A stretch of 64,000 nucleotides of DNA. Source: Adineta vaga. Lineage: Eukaryota; Rotifera. The stretch is taken from the NCBI GenBank assembly GCA_021613535.1, contig CP075494.1:11222001-11286000 (forward strand), in the 5' to 3' direction. A program made the position numbers and the translations under genes. Below, piece by piece: positions 38,401 to 57,020 of this stretch (within the stretch, counting starts at the first letter, position 1; each line of letters opens with the position of its first letter). The notes below the pieces were generated by a model that worked only from the letters and a program-made list of their open reading frames with translations, searched no databases and was not told the origin of the DNA.

Positions 38401-41003
38401 ATTTTATATACGTTTTGTTTTGTTTATTTGCAGGTGGCAAACTCTCGATCTCTGATTCTTTTGAAAACGATATACGGAAATTAGAGCGGCAGACAAACAT
38501 CTTGTCGAAAATATGTAGAACACCTATTGCTTTAGAGCATTATTTTCGGTCTGGTGCTTTTACATATTGTTGTAGTAGATTAAATACAACGGATGGCAAC
38601 CTTTTTGAAAAATATTTAAATAATTATGGTGTTTTTGAGGAACAAGATAATATCGTGAAAGGATGTTTGCGACGAGAAAACTCGATGCGTTATCCGATGT
38701 GCCGCTATTTCATAAGTGAGTTACGGTACATGCGTGCACATGTTATCAGGTGAGTAAATCATGAGCATTTACTAACATTAAATGTGTTTAATTCTCATTA
38801 TCAATTAGAATCGCTCAAAAATCTGGTAGTGAATCAATGCTTAAAAAGATTGATACTGCATTTCAACAGAAATTGCCTCCCAATACTGGCCATATTATAA
38901 ATCAATACAGAATGAGAACAAGGAAAATCTGTGAACATTCATTAGTGCTCCTTTGGAAACCATATGGAATCAAACACTGTGAAAAAATATATCGGAAAAT
39001 GTTGATGGAGACAGAAAAAACTCCTGACGAATACAATAAATTTGATAAAGAAATCAGTCTACCCTATCGATCGTTGATGAACATAGTGTTTACTGTTATA
39101 CAGGTAAGGAAATGTTTTCTTTTGTTTACGTACTACTACAAAAAAAAGACAAGAGTTTAATCTAATTGGGATTAATTCATATTTATTCAGATTGCCAAAT
39201 GCTTTTGACAATTCCTATGGTAAAAAACAATTAAAATTGTTTCCATAACTTTCAATATCGACACAAGTGTAATCCGAAAACTATCAAGTCTTACTTGTTT
39301 CTTCTCCACTAAATCTTTGACAATTTTATAGATTACTGTTCTTATCTTAGAATAAATTTGTGTACAAAATGTATACTTTTATTTAGAATATTTGGGATGA
39401 GTTACAGAACAGCCAGAGTTCCATTCATACACCATTAGTAATTCCAAATGATACCGAAGATTTAAAGTCCATTGAAGATGAAATCGAAACTTATCAAACT
39501 CTCTTTTATGAACCAATGATTTCGCATCATGCAGAACGTGCGCATACCTATAAAATATGTTGTAAAAAAATGGAAACCAAAGATTTCTTCGAAAATTATA
39601 TAGTTAATCTTAATAGTGACTTGGAACAAATAGATCACATTATAAACGTTTGGTTCGTAAATATGTTTCCTTTCTTGAAATGAAACTATTTATTGAATTA
39701 TTTTCTTGAAGTCTCAACAAAGAGAAAGAACTTCATACTGCATCTACTGGAGATAGTGATGCACCTTGCCAAAGAGCTTACACTGGATTGAAAGAAGTCA
39801 TGTGCGAACGTGAAAAGTAACGAACAATTGTGAATTAAACTTTTTAGCAGAAAAAACAAACACTTCTTCCTTTCTATCTTTACAGATATCTTGAAAATCA
39901 TCAACATCACCGTAAGGACATTATCAGACTCTATTCAGATGCAATCGGTTTAAAAGCATCTGAACAGAAAATTATAAGGGCAATGGCAAATATGACTGAA
40001 AAATATTGTCCTGACTATCATGTATTCGAATTGCTATTTAATCCATCGATGGTCATTATTTGTGAAGGACTTATACGTCGCGAAATGAAACATATGGGGA
40101 TGGAGACTTATCTTGAATACGATACTGACATTAGTAAACCATTTCTTAAGATGATCATTGAAGATTGGAAACGACTCGCTCAAGTTAAAGTTGATATGCA
40201 AAAATTACTCACATCGGAGAATGATGAAGCAAAAAGCACAGTAGAATCTAATAGACAAGAAGGGCCTGCACAATTAGGTAAAGAATCAAATAATTTACTT
40301 AATAAACTCGATAAAGTATCAAATAATTTACTGATTAAACTCGATGAAGCAGCAAATAATTTACTTATTAAACTCGATGAAGCAGCGAATAATTTAATTG
40401 GCGGACTAGATGAAGCGTCACACACTGTAGATGATCCAGAAACATATTTTGAAGAATCAGAAGAACCTGAAAACGCATCCGAAAATGAAGAACCATATAA
40501 TGCTGAATATGTTCCAGAAGTAATATTTTATGTGATTCTTTTCATTTAAATATCATTCTATTTTTTTATTCAAGAATTATGAAAAATCACTACCAGACGA
40601 AACCAATAGGTAAACTAATTTAGAGAAAAATCATATCAATGCAAATTCAGTAAAATGAAACATCTAAACTTACGGATTCATTCGTCGGCAATAATGTTTG
40701 CGCGAGAATCTATGGAGTTTTGAATTAATCTAACCGATGTGATCAGAGATAAAATTTTCATTCTCTCGGCCAAACAATACATATGATAGTATAGAAGAAT
40801 TTTAGTTTCTTTCACCTTTGAAAAACTTATGAATAAAAACAATTATTTGCTCATCTTTATTAATATATTCTTATGTATTTCATTTTAGTGACGATGCAAA
40901 AAGTCAAGATGGTGTAAAAAATAGTGCATCAACGTTTAATATGTGGTTTTATCAATCTTGTACGATATTGCTTATGTTTTTTGTTCATATGATTTTCTTT
41001 TAA
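35419..41003 (+). CDS. Orphan secreted, probably GPI-anchored protein with Cys-containing helical modules
   Basis: I do not recognise the family. Thirteen exons (35419-35488, 35574-35726, 35774-35854, 36741-36809, 36866-37138, 37193-37303, 38434-38749, 38809-39103, 39387-39656, 39725-39816, 39886-40519, 40575-40609, 40889-41003) all join in phase to 837 residues. Residues 1-22 form a signal peptide (MIVHSFISFFLIYNIYHLTT). RKKR at 61-64 is a furin-type site. An acidic Ser/Thr-rich stretch spans about 75-250. Then come several Cys-bearing helical segments (KICRTPIALEHYF, KICEHSLVLLW, YKICCKKMETKDFFENY, KYCPDYHVFELLFNP) that look like diverged copies of one module. Four 11-residue repeats occupy 710-753. 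The last 22 residues (816-837) are hydrophobic after NSAST, as in a GPI-attachment signal. Exon 10 uses the AG at 39723-39724 to keep frame. Confidence 0.75.
40283..40414 (+). repeat. Four tandem 33-bp units encoding 11-residue repeats
   Basis: Units read ESNNLLNKLDK, VSNNLLIKLDE, AANNLLIKLDE, AANNLIGGLDE. Positions NN.LL..LD are nearly invariant, giving an amphipathic helix with 11-residue period. A partial fifth unit begins ASHTVDD. Confidence 0.9.
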
Positions 41004-41291
41004 AATCTTGTCGAGTTTACCTCTTCTTTTCGATCTTTATCTTCTATTATTTTGAATGAATATTCGGTTTTTTCTGGTCGTTTTTTCAACAAAACTTTAG
41101 TATTCATTGATTTATTTTGAAATGAGCAAGAAAGAAAAACGAAATGAACAACAAAGAAATATGATAAGAAATATTGAACGTATACTGTTCTCGAAAAGAG
41201 AAAAAAAACGTATATCTGCAAATAAAGTAACTAATTGAAATAATAACATTTGGAAGAAGGATAGTTGTATATGAATATGTTTGTTATGAAA

Positions 41292-47740
<6,449 letters not shown>

Positions 47741-49424
47741 ATTTCGAAAATACAGAATGTCCTCGAAAACGGAAACTATCTCGTCAAATTGACGTTTATT
47801 CTCTTGATTTTATATCCTCTACTAACGTTTATATATTTAGAAGAAATTGCTATTTACTCGTTTGTCTATCTCTCTGCTGTTTGTTTCAAAGTTGAAGGTG
47901 TATCTCTTCCTTGTTCTTCGTCTTCCTTTTTCGTTTTTCTCTTTTGATTTTACTCATTGTATGCATAAACATTCAGCATGAGAATGACAAAAACCTTGAT
48001 CAATTCGCTATTGTTTGTCTTCTTGTTTTATTGTAATTTCAATTTTACAAAGGACAATCTTGTGGGACGATGGATTAAAAGCAAAAGAAGTGAATAGAAA
48101 AAGTGTATTATCATTTCACCTCTAGTTCATGTGAACATAAGAAAATCAGATCTCACAAACTATTTAATAGTAGATTAAAATAAATAATCAACTGTAAGTA
48201 AAGCCAACAATATGTTGGAAAGAAAATGTCCTTCCTCTTTAGATGTCATATGTTAACACGAGATATAAGGTAAATTATCAAACACTCTTAATCAATTGAA
48301 ATAAAAACTCAAAGTTTTCAGGAAGATCACTTACCATTAGAAAGAATTTGTCGAGAACGAATACTAATGTTGATCAGATATCTTTAAGTTTCGTCGTAAT
48401 ATGATCGATTGCATAAAACTACGGTGACAAACTATTTTCTCTCCTTTTTTTTTTATTCCAATGTCATATGTTGGATTGAGCAATGAAATGAAAGAGAAGA
48501 GAAAGCGAGAGAGAGAGAGAGAAAGAGACTAACACCTGATGATCATTATTGTCATGTTGCCTTGTAGAGAGCGAAAAAGGAATTAGGAAGTGTATGATGA
48601 TACACCGTTATAACTACATATATATAACAATCATGAATAAAACTAATCACTGGCGACTGTTTGAGATAAGTATAGAGATGTACATAATGAAGGCGAACTG
48701 ATTACTTAATGTAGAGGACAGAGAGTAGAATGAGAAAAGAGAAGCGCATGAATGGTGAGAACGACGATCAGTAAGGGAGGGATTAGCGAGGTGTATATAA
48801 AAATAAATAAAATCATGTTCTCACGTAATTTCTTTCTTTGATCATTTGTAAATGAACTCAAATTTCTTCTTTTAACCCTCATAAATGTTCATTAATCGAA
48901 ATGATGTAACGTATCGAAAGAGAAAAAATACAAGATATTTCTGTTGATCTCAAATTTCAAAGACATAAATAGTATTATAACAATCTTTTTATTAATTACT
49001 ACAATCATTCTAGTTCACATATTTCAAATGAAGAAGATTTCTTTTTCAATCAAATCTAATTTATTCATTAAATAAAATTTTAAAAAGAACAAAATGTCTT
49101 TATTACTATCAAATATATATATATATATATTTATATAAAAAAACAAAACAACGATTTTCTTTTTAGTAGGATTTCTGTTGACCAAACAAATGTGCTTTTT
49201 TTGTTTTCATTCACTCGGAAAGATATGAACTGCATATTTTTTCTAATCAAAAAAAGAATCAATAGCAAGGAGAAAGAAAAACAAAATACAAAACATCAAT
49301 CTATTACATTCACGAAATAGGTCAGCCTGAATTTGATTATACTTTTGTTCAAGGATGAGGATTAGAATGTTCTTCATTGAATAGATGTTTGCTATTTTTT
49401 TGTTATCAGATAAGGAAGACTAAT
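47741..49424. other. Spacer upstream of the EGF gene
   Basis: Holds the EGF-gene promoter and the ParA-like gene's 3' UTR. Contains a (GA)n run (about 48507-48527) and an (AT)n run (about 49112-49130); no coding exon supported. Confidence 0.6.
49112..49130. repeat. (AT)n microsatellite
   Basis: Uninterrupted AT dinucleotides just downstream of the ParA-like gene. Confidence 0.9.
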
Positions 49425-51230
49425 TTAAATTCGTTCGACAATATCGTTTAATGTTTTGTCAAATGTTTGTGCAGTTGATTGATGTTCATATGAATGATGA
49501 GGATGTTTAACAGCTAATAATGGTGAATGAGATTTCACAGCCATTCGTGAGATAGTATTGATTTCATGACTGATACGCATAACATATTGACGCATAAAAT
49601 CTTCAAATGTTTCCGGAGAAGAGGAAGAATCGATATGATTATTAAATAAACTAGTCGACGATAAATTCAATGTTGAAGAAATTTTATTATTCGAATGAAT
49701 TTCAAATGCATCACGATGTTTTGTATAAACATCATAAACGAATCGCCAACAATTCTCAATTTCTTCTGCTTTAGGTAAGGAAAGAGTTCCAATACCGATT
49801 TTCATATCTTTACCTATTGATGATGGTCGACAGAGAATTAAATGTATTTTCGGTATTTTGACACCATTTTCATCCGCTCGATAATAGAAACTATAATGAC
49901 GATAATAATAATATATACTGGACGGTTGCGAGAAACCATAAAGAAGACTAAATAAAAATAAGAAGAATAAAAATCTCTTTTTCTTTTTGTTTCTTTCTCA
50001 TACCTAAAGAGATATTCAAAACCATTTCTATGTAAATGATCTTCACTAACAGGTAGAATAATTCGATCAGCTGCAGTTAATGCAATTTCAGTTGCAATAT
50101 TAAATGAGGAATTTGTATCAATAAATGTCATTAATTTTATTCCACGACGTTCACCTATCTTCTGTACAAATATCCGTAAACTTTGAGTAATTGTTCGCCA
50201 TGGATTTGTATATGGACCTATTGAATTTGCACTTCGTTTATAATCCATTGCTTTACCTAATAATTCAAGTGAAGTATCACCACATAAGAGATAAACCTAG
50301 ACGAGAAAAGATAAATAATACAATGCATAGAATATGTTAATGAAATTACATTTCGAGGTAATTGATGATTAAATTTTGAAACATTAAATAGAAAAGTTCG
50401 TGGATCGACTGTTGTTGGTAATCCAACTGATGTAAATAGATCTAAATAACCGGCAATTGTACGTGGTATACGTTGTTGTCCATCGAGTATCATAGGATCT
50501 TTTTTAAGTGAACCAATTTGAGAAACATAATCATGTCCATCTTCATCATCACCTAATATCACATGAAAGAAAGAATATTTTCTACTCATTTGTCTTTTAC
50601 TTTTGATATGAAGTGTATTTTTAATTAATAAAATATAGCATAGAATCAAAATCAAATAGTATTAATTTTTAATATCATCAAACAAGTATTATACACGAGC
50701 ACATTTCTCATTAACAACATTGTTTTTTTTTCGTCTTCTTCGTCCTCCTACTTATTTTGCTAAAGGCTTTCTTTTTGTTAATCAACAATAGTTTTCTTTA
50801 GATTTTTATGGTTATTAGTCAAAGAAAAATATCGAAGATATACAAGATTTAATTGTTCGCTTCAGTCTATTCTTTTTCCTCGTTGACTTACCAAGAAAGG
50901 CATGACTGAGATCAGCTTGTGGACACATATCAATAACAAGAATTGTTTTATCGGGATTTCGATATGCATATTTAATCGCCAAATGATAAGTTAAATTAGT
51001 TTTTCCTGATCCTCCACGATTATTCCATATTGCATAGCTTCCTTCCACTGGCATTTTCTAAATAGATATAAATATCAATAGAATTATTACTGATCCATAG
51101 ATTTTCCGATAAAAATGTTTTTGAAAAAAAAAGCAGCAAACAAAAGAGAAATCAACTAGAGAAACATATTAACGCAAACCTTGCCACCTATTGGTGATGA
51201 AATAGGAGTAGTGAATGTTGTAGAAGCCAT
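49425..51230 (-). CDS. ParA/Soj-type ATPase (bacterial partition-protein family) with four introns
   Basis: Five exons (51180-51230, 50892-51057, 50350-50552, 50004-50296, 49425-49890) join in phase to 392 residues. The deviant Walker A is WNNRGGSGKTN (residues 28-38): the family's usual signature lysine (KGGxGKT/S) is arginine here, while the second lysine, K36, is kept. LVIDMCPQADLSHAFLG follows, as in bacterial ParA-family ATPases of the WNNKGG type. Further along are TFIDTNSSFNIATEIALTAADRIILPV (given here only as its known shape: Walker B region followed by the AAD..I.PV strand) and KIHLILCRPSSIGKD. ParA-type proteins bind ATP as dimers and segregate plasmids or position cargo in bacteria; metazoan genomes normally have only the NUBP/MRP and GET3 relatives. 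The introns and animal neighbours argue that this is a genomic gene, probably acquired from bacteria. The C-terminal ~110 residues are Ser/His-rich and unlike bacterial forms. Confidence 0.85.
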
Positions 51231-54200
51231 TTTTTGTCTATGTATTGATATTGTCCTTAGTCGACGAGAGTTTGGATGAAAATGATGACAAGTAGTAGCA
51301 ATCGTTGTCTTAATTAACTATTTGTACAATATTATATCCGATCGATAGTGTGCACAACATTGACAGTGACATAGAGAAAACGACATCGGATCTCGATTTC
51401 CATTTTCTTCTCTTGACGATCGTAAAAGAAAACTCAGCGATGACGATGTCTTTATTCGACGCAAGAGAAAGAAGAGTAGAAGAAGAAGAAGAAGAAAAAA
51501 GAGAAAAGAAATCGACCGAAGTGGTCGATTGTCTTTGATTCGCTGTTCTATTCCATCATATTATTTCTAACATATATAACAAAACAAAAAAGAAACCTGG
51601 AACTAGTTTCTCTCATCTGTTCTTTTCTAATGATCTTTTACTCTTTAACATAGTTTCTCTTTCGCATAATACGATGTATTTGTCAATCCTATAGTCATTT
51701 TTTAATACATTCATATGCAAGAGATTCTCAATGGATCTTTTTTTCTTGAAAATGAAATTATATCTGAACAAAAATTCGATTGTCATTTACAGTCCATTTG
51801 AAAATATCGTTTCTATTTTTCTCGTCATCCTCTTTTTATCGTTTTTATCGAAAAAGAATAATTCAATTAATTCTTTCTTTCTTATAATCCAACGCAAGAT
51901 TTAAATGTATTCATTCTTTCATGAATATAGATCTATAGTTAGAGTGACAAAACTCGTTATTTTCATTGAATACAAGTAGACTTGTGAACTAACTTTAATA
52001 TACAATTATGCTAATGATCGTTGACGAGTTCCGAACAAGATTGAACGCGTTTCTTCTTCTTCTTCGTCTTCTTCTTTTTCACAAGTTCAGATGACATTAG
52101 CAAAGAAAAGAATAGACAACAAGGGAATATATCGGATATTGACATGGAAAAAGAAACTATAAATAAAATTCTTTTTACTCTCTCTCTATATATATAAATA
52201 TATATATATTAAAATTAATGATGACATAACAAAACAACGAAATGTAATGATTAACTATGCGCACAGAGAAGAAAATGAAAGAAGAATCTTCATACCTATT
52301 CAGACGAAATCTTTCGTTGACTTGGTTCATGTGACATGGAGAAAATCATATTTAAAAGGACAATTAAAAAATCAATGTGATACTTCCGGTATTGTTGATA
52401 TGCTCGAATTTCCGTTAATGATCATATTAAACTTATCTCCAATAGGAAACAAAGACAAATGAATATTCTTGTTTTACTAATTTTCTCGTTAGCTTTTTCT
52501 GTCTTCTTTACGATCAAATAAATACAAAGAACACAAACTGACAAAAACAATAAATAATCAAGTAATAACGACAATGAGATGAAAAAATAACTCGAATGAG
52601 AATTTCTTTTCCTCTATCCTACTAACAGAAACAAACAGAGCGACTTTTTCTTGTTCTTTTCATTTCTAACTCACATTATATACATTCTCAGCAAGCAAAT
52701 CAATTCCTATGATCGAATAAAGTAATGTGCTTCCTTGTCATTGATGTTGAAACAAAGACCCCTCCATAAGCACAAAAAAAGAAAAACGATCGGTAATGAA
52801 ATACTCCAAACTATACAGAGATCATAGTTTAAAAAGTATTTGACGAGTATACAGTCGTTGTCTATTTACACTAAGATCGTTTTTTTTATTATTTTGAAGC
52901 AAACAAAACTAGAGGACATAAATTTTCTTGACACGAGATATTCTTAGCCTGGTTATCTTCTTTGATAATCTTTCTTTTATAGTTCTTGCTTCTTGTTTTT
53001 CTATTTTTTAATACATTCGCTCTCTGATAACAACAAACAATCAGCACCACTTCTCTTCATTTTTCTCTTTGACACAAACCGATTTTGTCAGTCAATCATC
53101 AATGTTTATACTAACACAAAAAAAAAATCTTTAATATATTTCGAAATGATATTTATTTGATAGATTAAATCTGAGATAATGTTCTAGGAGCAGATCAAGA
53201 AAAACGCAAGCTTCAATTATCACATTCGCTGCACACATTTTCTCAAGACCACTTGATAGAACCATCAATCAGCAAACATCCATATTATTAGAATAGGCAA
53301 AAAAAAAGCGGAGGAATAACGTCAAGCGAAGAAGAGAAAAAAAAACTGTCACAAACTGGAAGTAATTGAAAGAGGAAAATATCGTCGAGAAAAAAACGAA
53401 GTCGATGATTTCTATGATGAACGGAAATGGTTGTCGATAGAACGGTACAAACTCAGGAATGACAATACATCAATGAATTTCTCACATCATTGATGAATCA
53501 ATTGATAAATTATTGAACTTATCTATAGATTAATACTTTCCAACTCATCATTAATAATAGAATTATGACGTTAAATAGAAAGAAAAACCGTACAATATAA
53601 ACGTTGATTTCTATTTGAATAAATGACATTGTTTTTCGATATCGGAAGCCATAAAAAAAGAAAAATGACCTTGATCGACAAATGTCAAATTCATTCACAC
53701 AATGATATGATGTGCTTATTTTTTATATCGTCTTCATCTTTTTTTACTTTACAATCATATAAAATAACAACTCACGATCGAATATGTATTATATTTTTGA
53801 AAATTTTTACTCATTCTCTTTCGGCATTTCCTTATTATTTCTACAGCGAACGAACACATTTTATACCTACGTGTGTTAAAAAAGGAAGAAAGAACTGAAC
53901 GACTCACTATAGTCCCTCGATATGAAATGCTTGTGTTTATTTAAGAACTGCGGTTATTAAATCCCTATTTCTATCAAAACATGATTTTTGTCGAAATGAA
54001 ATTCCCATAGGAAAACATTGAATACATATTCACACATATAACATCAAATTAATCACTTTTAATATCCATACTAGACGCAAAATTTGTTAATAAGAATTTT
54101 GTTTTTTTCAAACATTTGTTGAATTCTTACTTTATTCTTCTCTATCCATAAATTTCATCAACAGAATAATTATTTTATTTTAATATCCTCTGGGATTATA

Positions 54201-54288
54201 TAATGAAGAATGAGGTTTTTCTCAGATCAAATCTCATCATATTGGACGAGGCTTTATTTTTTCCTAGTTACTTCGATATAACAGGAAC
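51231..54288. other. 3-kb gene-poor spacer
   Basis: No reading frame with supporting splice sites or domain similarity. Mostly A/T runs and short simple repeats. Includes the ParA-like gene's promoter next to 51231. Confidence 0.5.
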
Positions 54289-54423
54289 TTACGTTATTTA
54301 GACACAAAGTTGGATCATGAATCATGATATTTGTTTGACTTTTTCGAAGATCAGCACTTGAATTTGTTTCGAAGATTAAAGATTTCATATCAGTAATCAT
54401 ATCTTTCGATTGCATTGTTAATC
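54289..54423 (-). other. Possible isolated coding exon
   Basis: An open stretch bounded by a good donor (GTAAGT, minus strand) and an AG acceptor; it reads MQSKDMITDMKSLIFETNSS and continues to LCLNN. No partner exon was found in the 3 kb on either side. It may be the first coding exon of a gene I could not assemble, or chance. Confidence 0.3.
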
Positions 54424-55592
54424 TAAAAATAACAACAGCAACAACAACAAATTCAGAATTAATCTTAAGCAAACCACATCATGCATATGATTCAATTGGG
54501 AAAAAGACTCGTTCTGAAAAAATTCTATTCTCTTCATTTGTAAAGAAAAAGAAAGAAAAATCGATCATAGTAAGACTGTCCTCTTCCGTTTGTTTGACTA
54601 AATAATCAAGCCGTTTCGATTTGTCTCCAAGCAGTATTTAAGACACGATCGCTTGCACACACATACACACACACACGCGTAGAAAAAAACACTTGGTATT
54701 ATCGAACTAGAAGATCGAATGTATAGGTCGTAATTACTTTGAATATTAGATCTAGAGACGAATAACATACACAATCATTAATAAACTACTCGTTGTAACT
54801 GTCATTATCAGACCAAATGACATTTCCACAAAGAAGAATGTCTGTATATTATGAGTAAAAAAAAAGGAATCTCTCGATGTTTGTTATAATATCTGAAAAT
54901 AGAAAGAGAAATGATTTTTCGTTGTTGTTTGTAATATGGAATTAATATTTGATTGAGCAAATAGAAGAGAAAAATAATAGAGATGGAAATAACGATGGAT
55001 GATGTTTGGATGTTGATTCATCGAAATAGTCGAATGCGATAACAATGTGATGTTTATTGATTACTAGAATTGTCTTGTTTTAGGGTTTTTATTGTTTCAT
55101 TTGTTGAGAGAATGTGAAATGTTATCAATAGGACTATTTTGTCTACTTACACGAATGAACAGTTAGACGATAATGATGTTGCATTCAGTTTTGTTATTAA
55201 GGGGATAGTATTCTAGCCTTCGCTTGTTATACAATGATCATTTGTGCATCTAATATCCTCAGCTATTACATACAATTGCCATTTCGTATTACAAGACGTT
55301 ATTATCATGACTGATAGTAGTGGTAATATACCATGAACAGCTGGCATTTTCTGTTCTAATTCATTAGTATAAGGACGCGTCTAGTATTGATCTAACTTAT
55401 TGAATTGTCAGTTTACATCTTTATCGATTTTCTATTGTATGATTTATTTCATCGTAATGTTATTGTCAGAGCTTTTCGCTATAAAACCTAACATTTTACA
55501 ATATCAATTCTTTTTTTCATATTTTTTCTATTATCAAGAACATGTCTCAATGTATGTATTAATTGATGGTTTTTATTGAAAATAGTATAAAT

Positions 55593-56576
55593 CTATTTCT
55601 CTCTTAAAAAAGCTTGTATTGCATAAATAACTGGGTTTGAATGTTCAATAAGTAACATATGTGTAGCGCCAGGAATAATGGTTAACGAAGAATTTTTGTA
55701 TAATTGATGATAATGATACGCATTATTCACAGGCACTAACGTATCGTTATCACCCCAAATGATTAGAATAGGTATATTTAATGTCGCAATAACTGCAACA
55801 GATTTCAATGAAGCTTCGAAATCAAAATTAGTTACTGTCGAAAATAAAGCGCGTAAATATCCCGGATGTTGTTGCCAACCTGATCGAAATAATCTTTTAT
55901 ATTCTTTGTATTTATCATCATCAGGAAAAGCCCATTGTAAGCGATCTTTTTTCTCATTACCACGTTGCATAATAAACTTGAAAAGCATTGGACCAAGAAG
56001 AGGAATAGATAAGATAAAGAAGAAGATTTTCAGTGGTTTTACCAGACCAAGTCCACCAGAACAACAAAGAATAAGTTTCGACACTTTTGATGGATATAAT
56101 TCAGTAAAACGTTGTATAATTGCTCCACCCATGCTAACACCATATAGATTATATTTTTCATGTGGAAGATCTAATGCATATAATAATTCGGCTAACTGAC
56201 AAACGAAAATATCAATATCCATTGGAACATCAGGAGAATCTGACCAACCACGACCATAAAGATCAAAAACTAAACATGATTGATTATCGTTAACAAGTGC
56301 TTGAAAAATATCTTGCCACATTTCCATCGGTGTTGAATAACCATGAACAAATATATTTAATGGCGTTGCTGAGGCAGATGATGAAGAATGGTAAATATAA
56401 TGAACAGTACCAAATGAAAGTTCAATAAATTGATCACGACCCATTCTTGTTATAGGTATAGTAGAAGTTCGATCATATGAACGTGATAATCGACCACTTT
56501 GAAAAGCAAGACGATCATATAATTTAAAAAATACAATATAAACCACAAGAATCAAAAATAGTACGAGTAGAAACAT
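55593..56576 (-). CDS. Membrane-anchored alpha/beta hydrolase (ABHD/MhpC-like)
   Basis: Single-exon frame of 327 residues. Residues 1-20 form a hydrophobic N-terminal anchor. The hydrolase fold shows an HG oxyanion motif (FVHGYS, residues 76-81), LYGRGWSDSP (107-115), the nucleophile elbow GVSMGG with Ser148, an acid at Asp276/Asp278 in IWGDNDTLVP, and His306 in PGATHML. This is a complete catalytic triad and typical length for the family. The plan, one N-terminal membrane segment followed by an alpha/beta hydrolase, is shared with monoacylglycerol lipase ABHD6, but the substrate cannot be set from sequence. Unlike its neighbours it has no intron. ATG 56574-56576 directly precedes the hydrophobic segment, supporting the start. 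Confidence 0.9.
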   Translation of the reverse strand: MFLLVLFLILVVYIVFFKLYDRLAFQSGRLSRSYDRTSTIPITRMGRDQFIELSFGTVHYIYHSSSSASATPLNIFVHGYSTPMEMWQDIFQALVNDNQSCLVFDLYGRGWSDSPDVPMDIDIFVCQLAELLYALDLPHEKYNLYGVSMGGAIIQRFTELYPSKVSKLILCCSGGLGLVKPLKIFFFILSIPLLGPMLFKFIMQRGNEKKDRLQWAFPDDDKYKEYKRLFRSGWQQHPGYLRALFSTVTNFDFEASLKSVAVIATLNIPILIIWGDNDTLVPVNNAYHYHQLYKNSSLTIIPGATHMLLIEHSNPVIYAIQAFLREK

Positions 56577-57020
56577 CTAAAACAATATTTAGTTCAAAGG
56601 TAACTATGATTGCATTCTAACCAAGTTCTAGTCGTAATTCGATTATCAAAACAAACAAATTGAAACATTCAGAGACAAAGAAATGTCATTGACCTTTCAT
56701 TATAATTGGAACAAATGTCAGTTTATTGCTATTTGTATTTTTTTTCGGGGACAGACGAAAACAATAAGTTGGAAATTCAACCTTTGCAGCTAATATACAG
56801 CACCATATGATTATCACAAGAGAAAATGATGAGAGATAAAAGATAAAGTCCATCGTAAACGTAGCGAATAGAAATATTTATCTACAGGTGACTCTCTGTT
56901 GATGTTATAATATTCATTCGCATACAACTATGAAAATGAAATTTATTTATGATAAAAGTCGATCATTATTTGAAATATGTAGTTTTAAAAATGAATAAAT
57001 ATATACAAAAAAATATCATT
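56577..57020. other. Spacer between the hydrolase promoter and PHRF1 3' end
   Basis: Short spacer, no coding exon seen. Confidence 0.6.
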
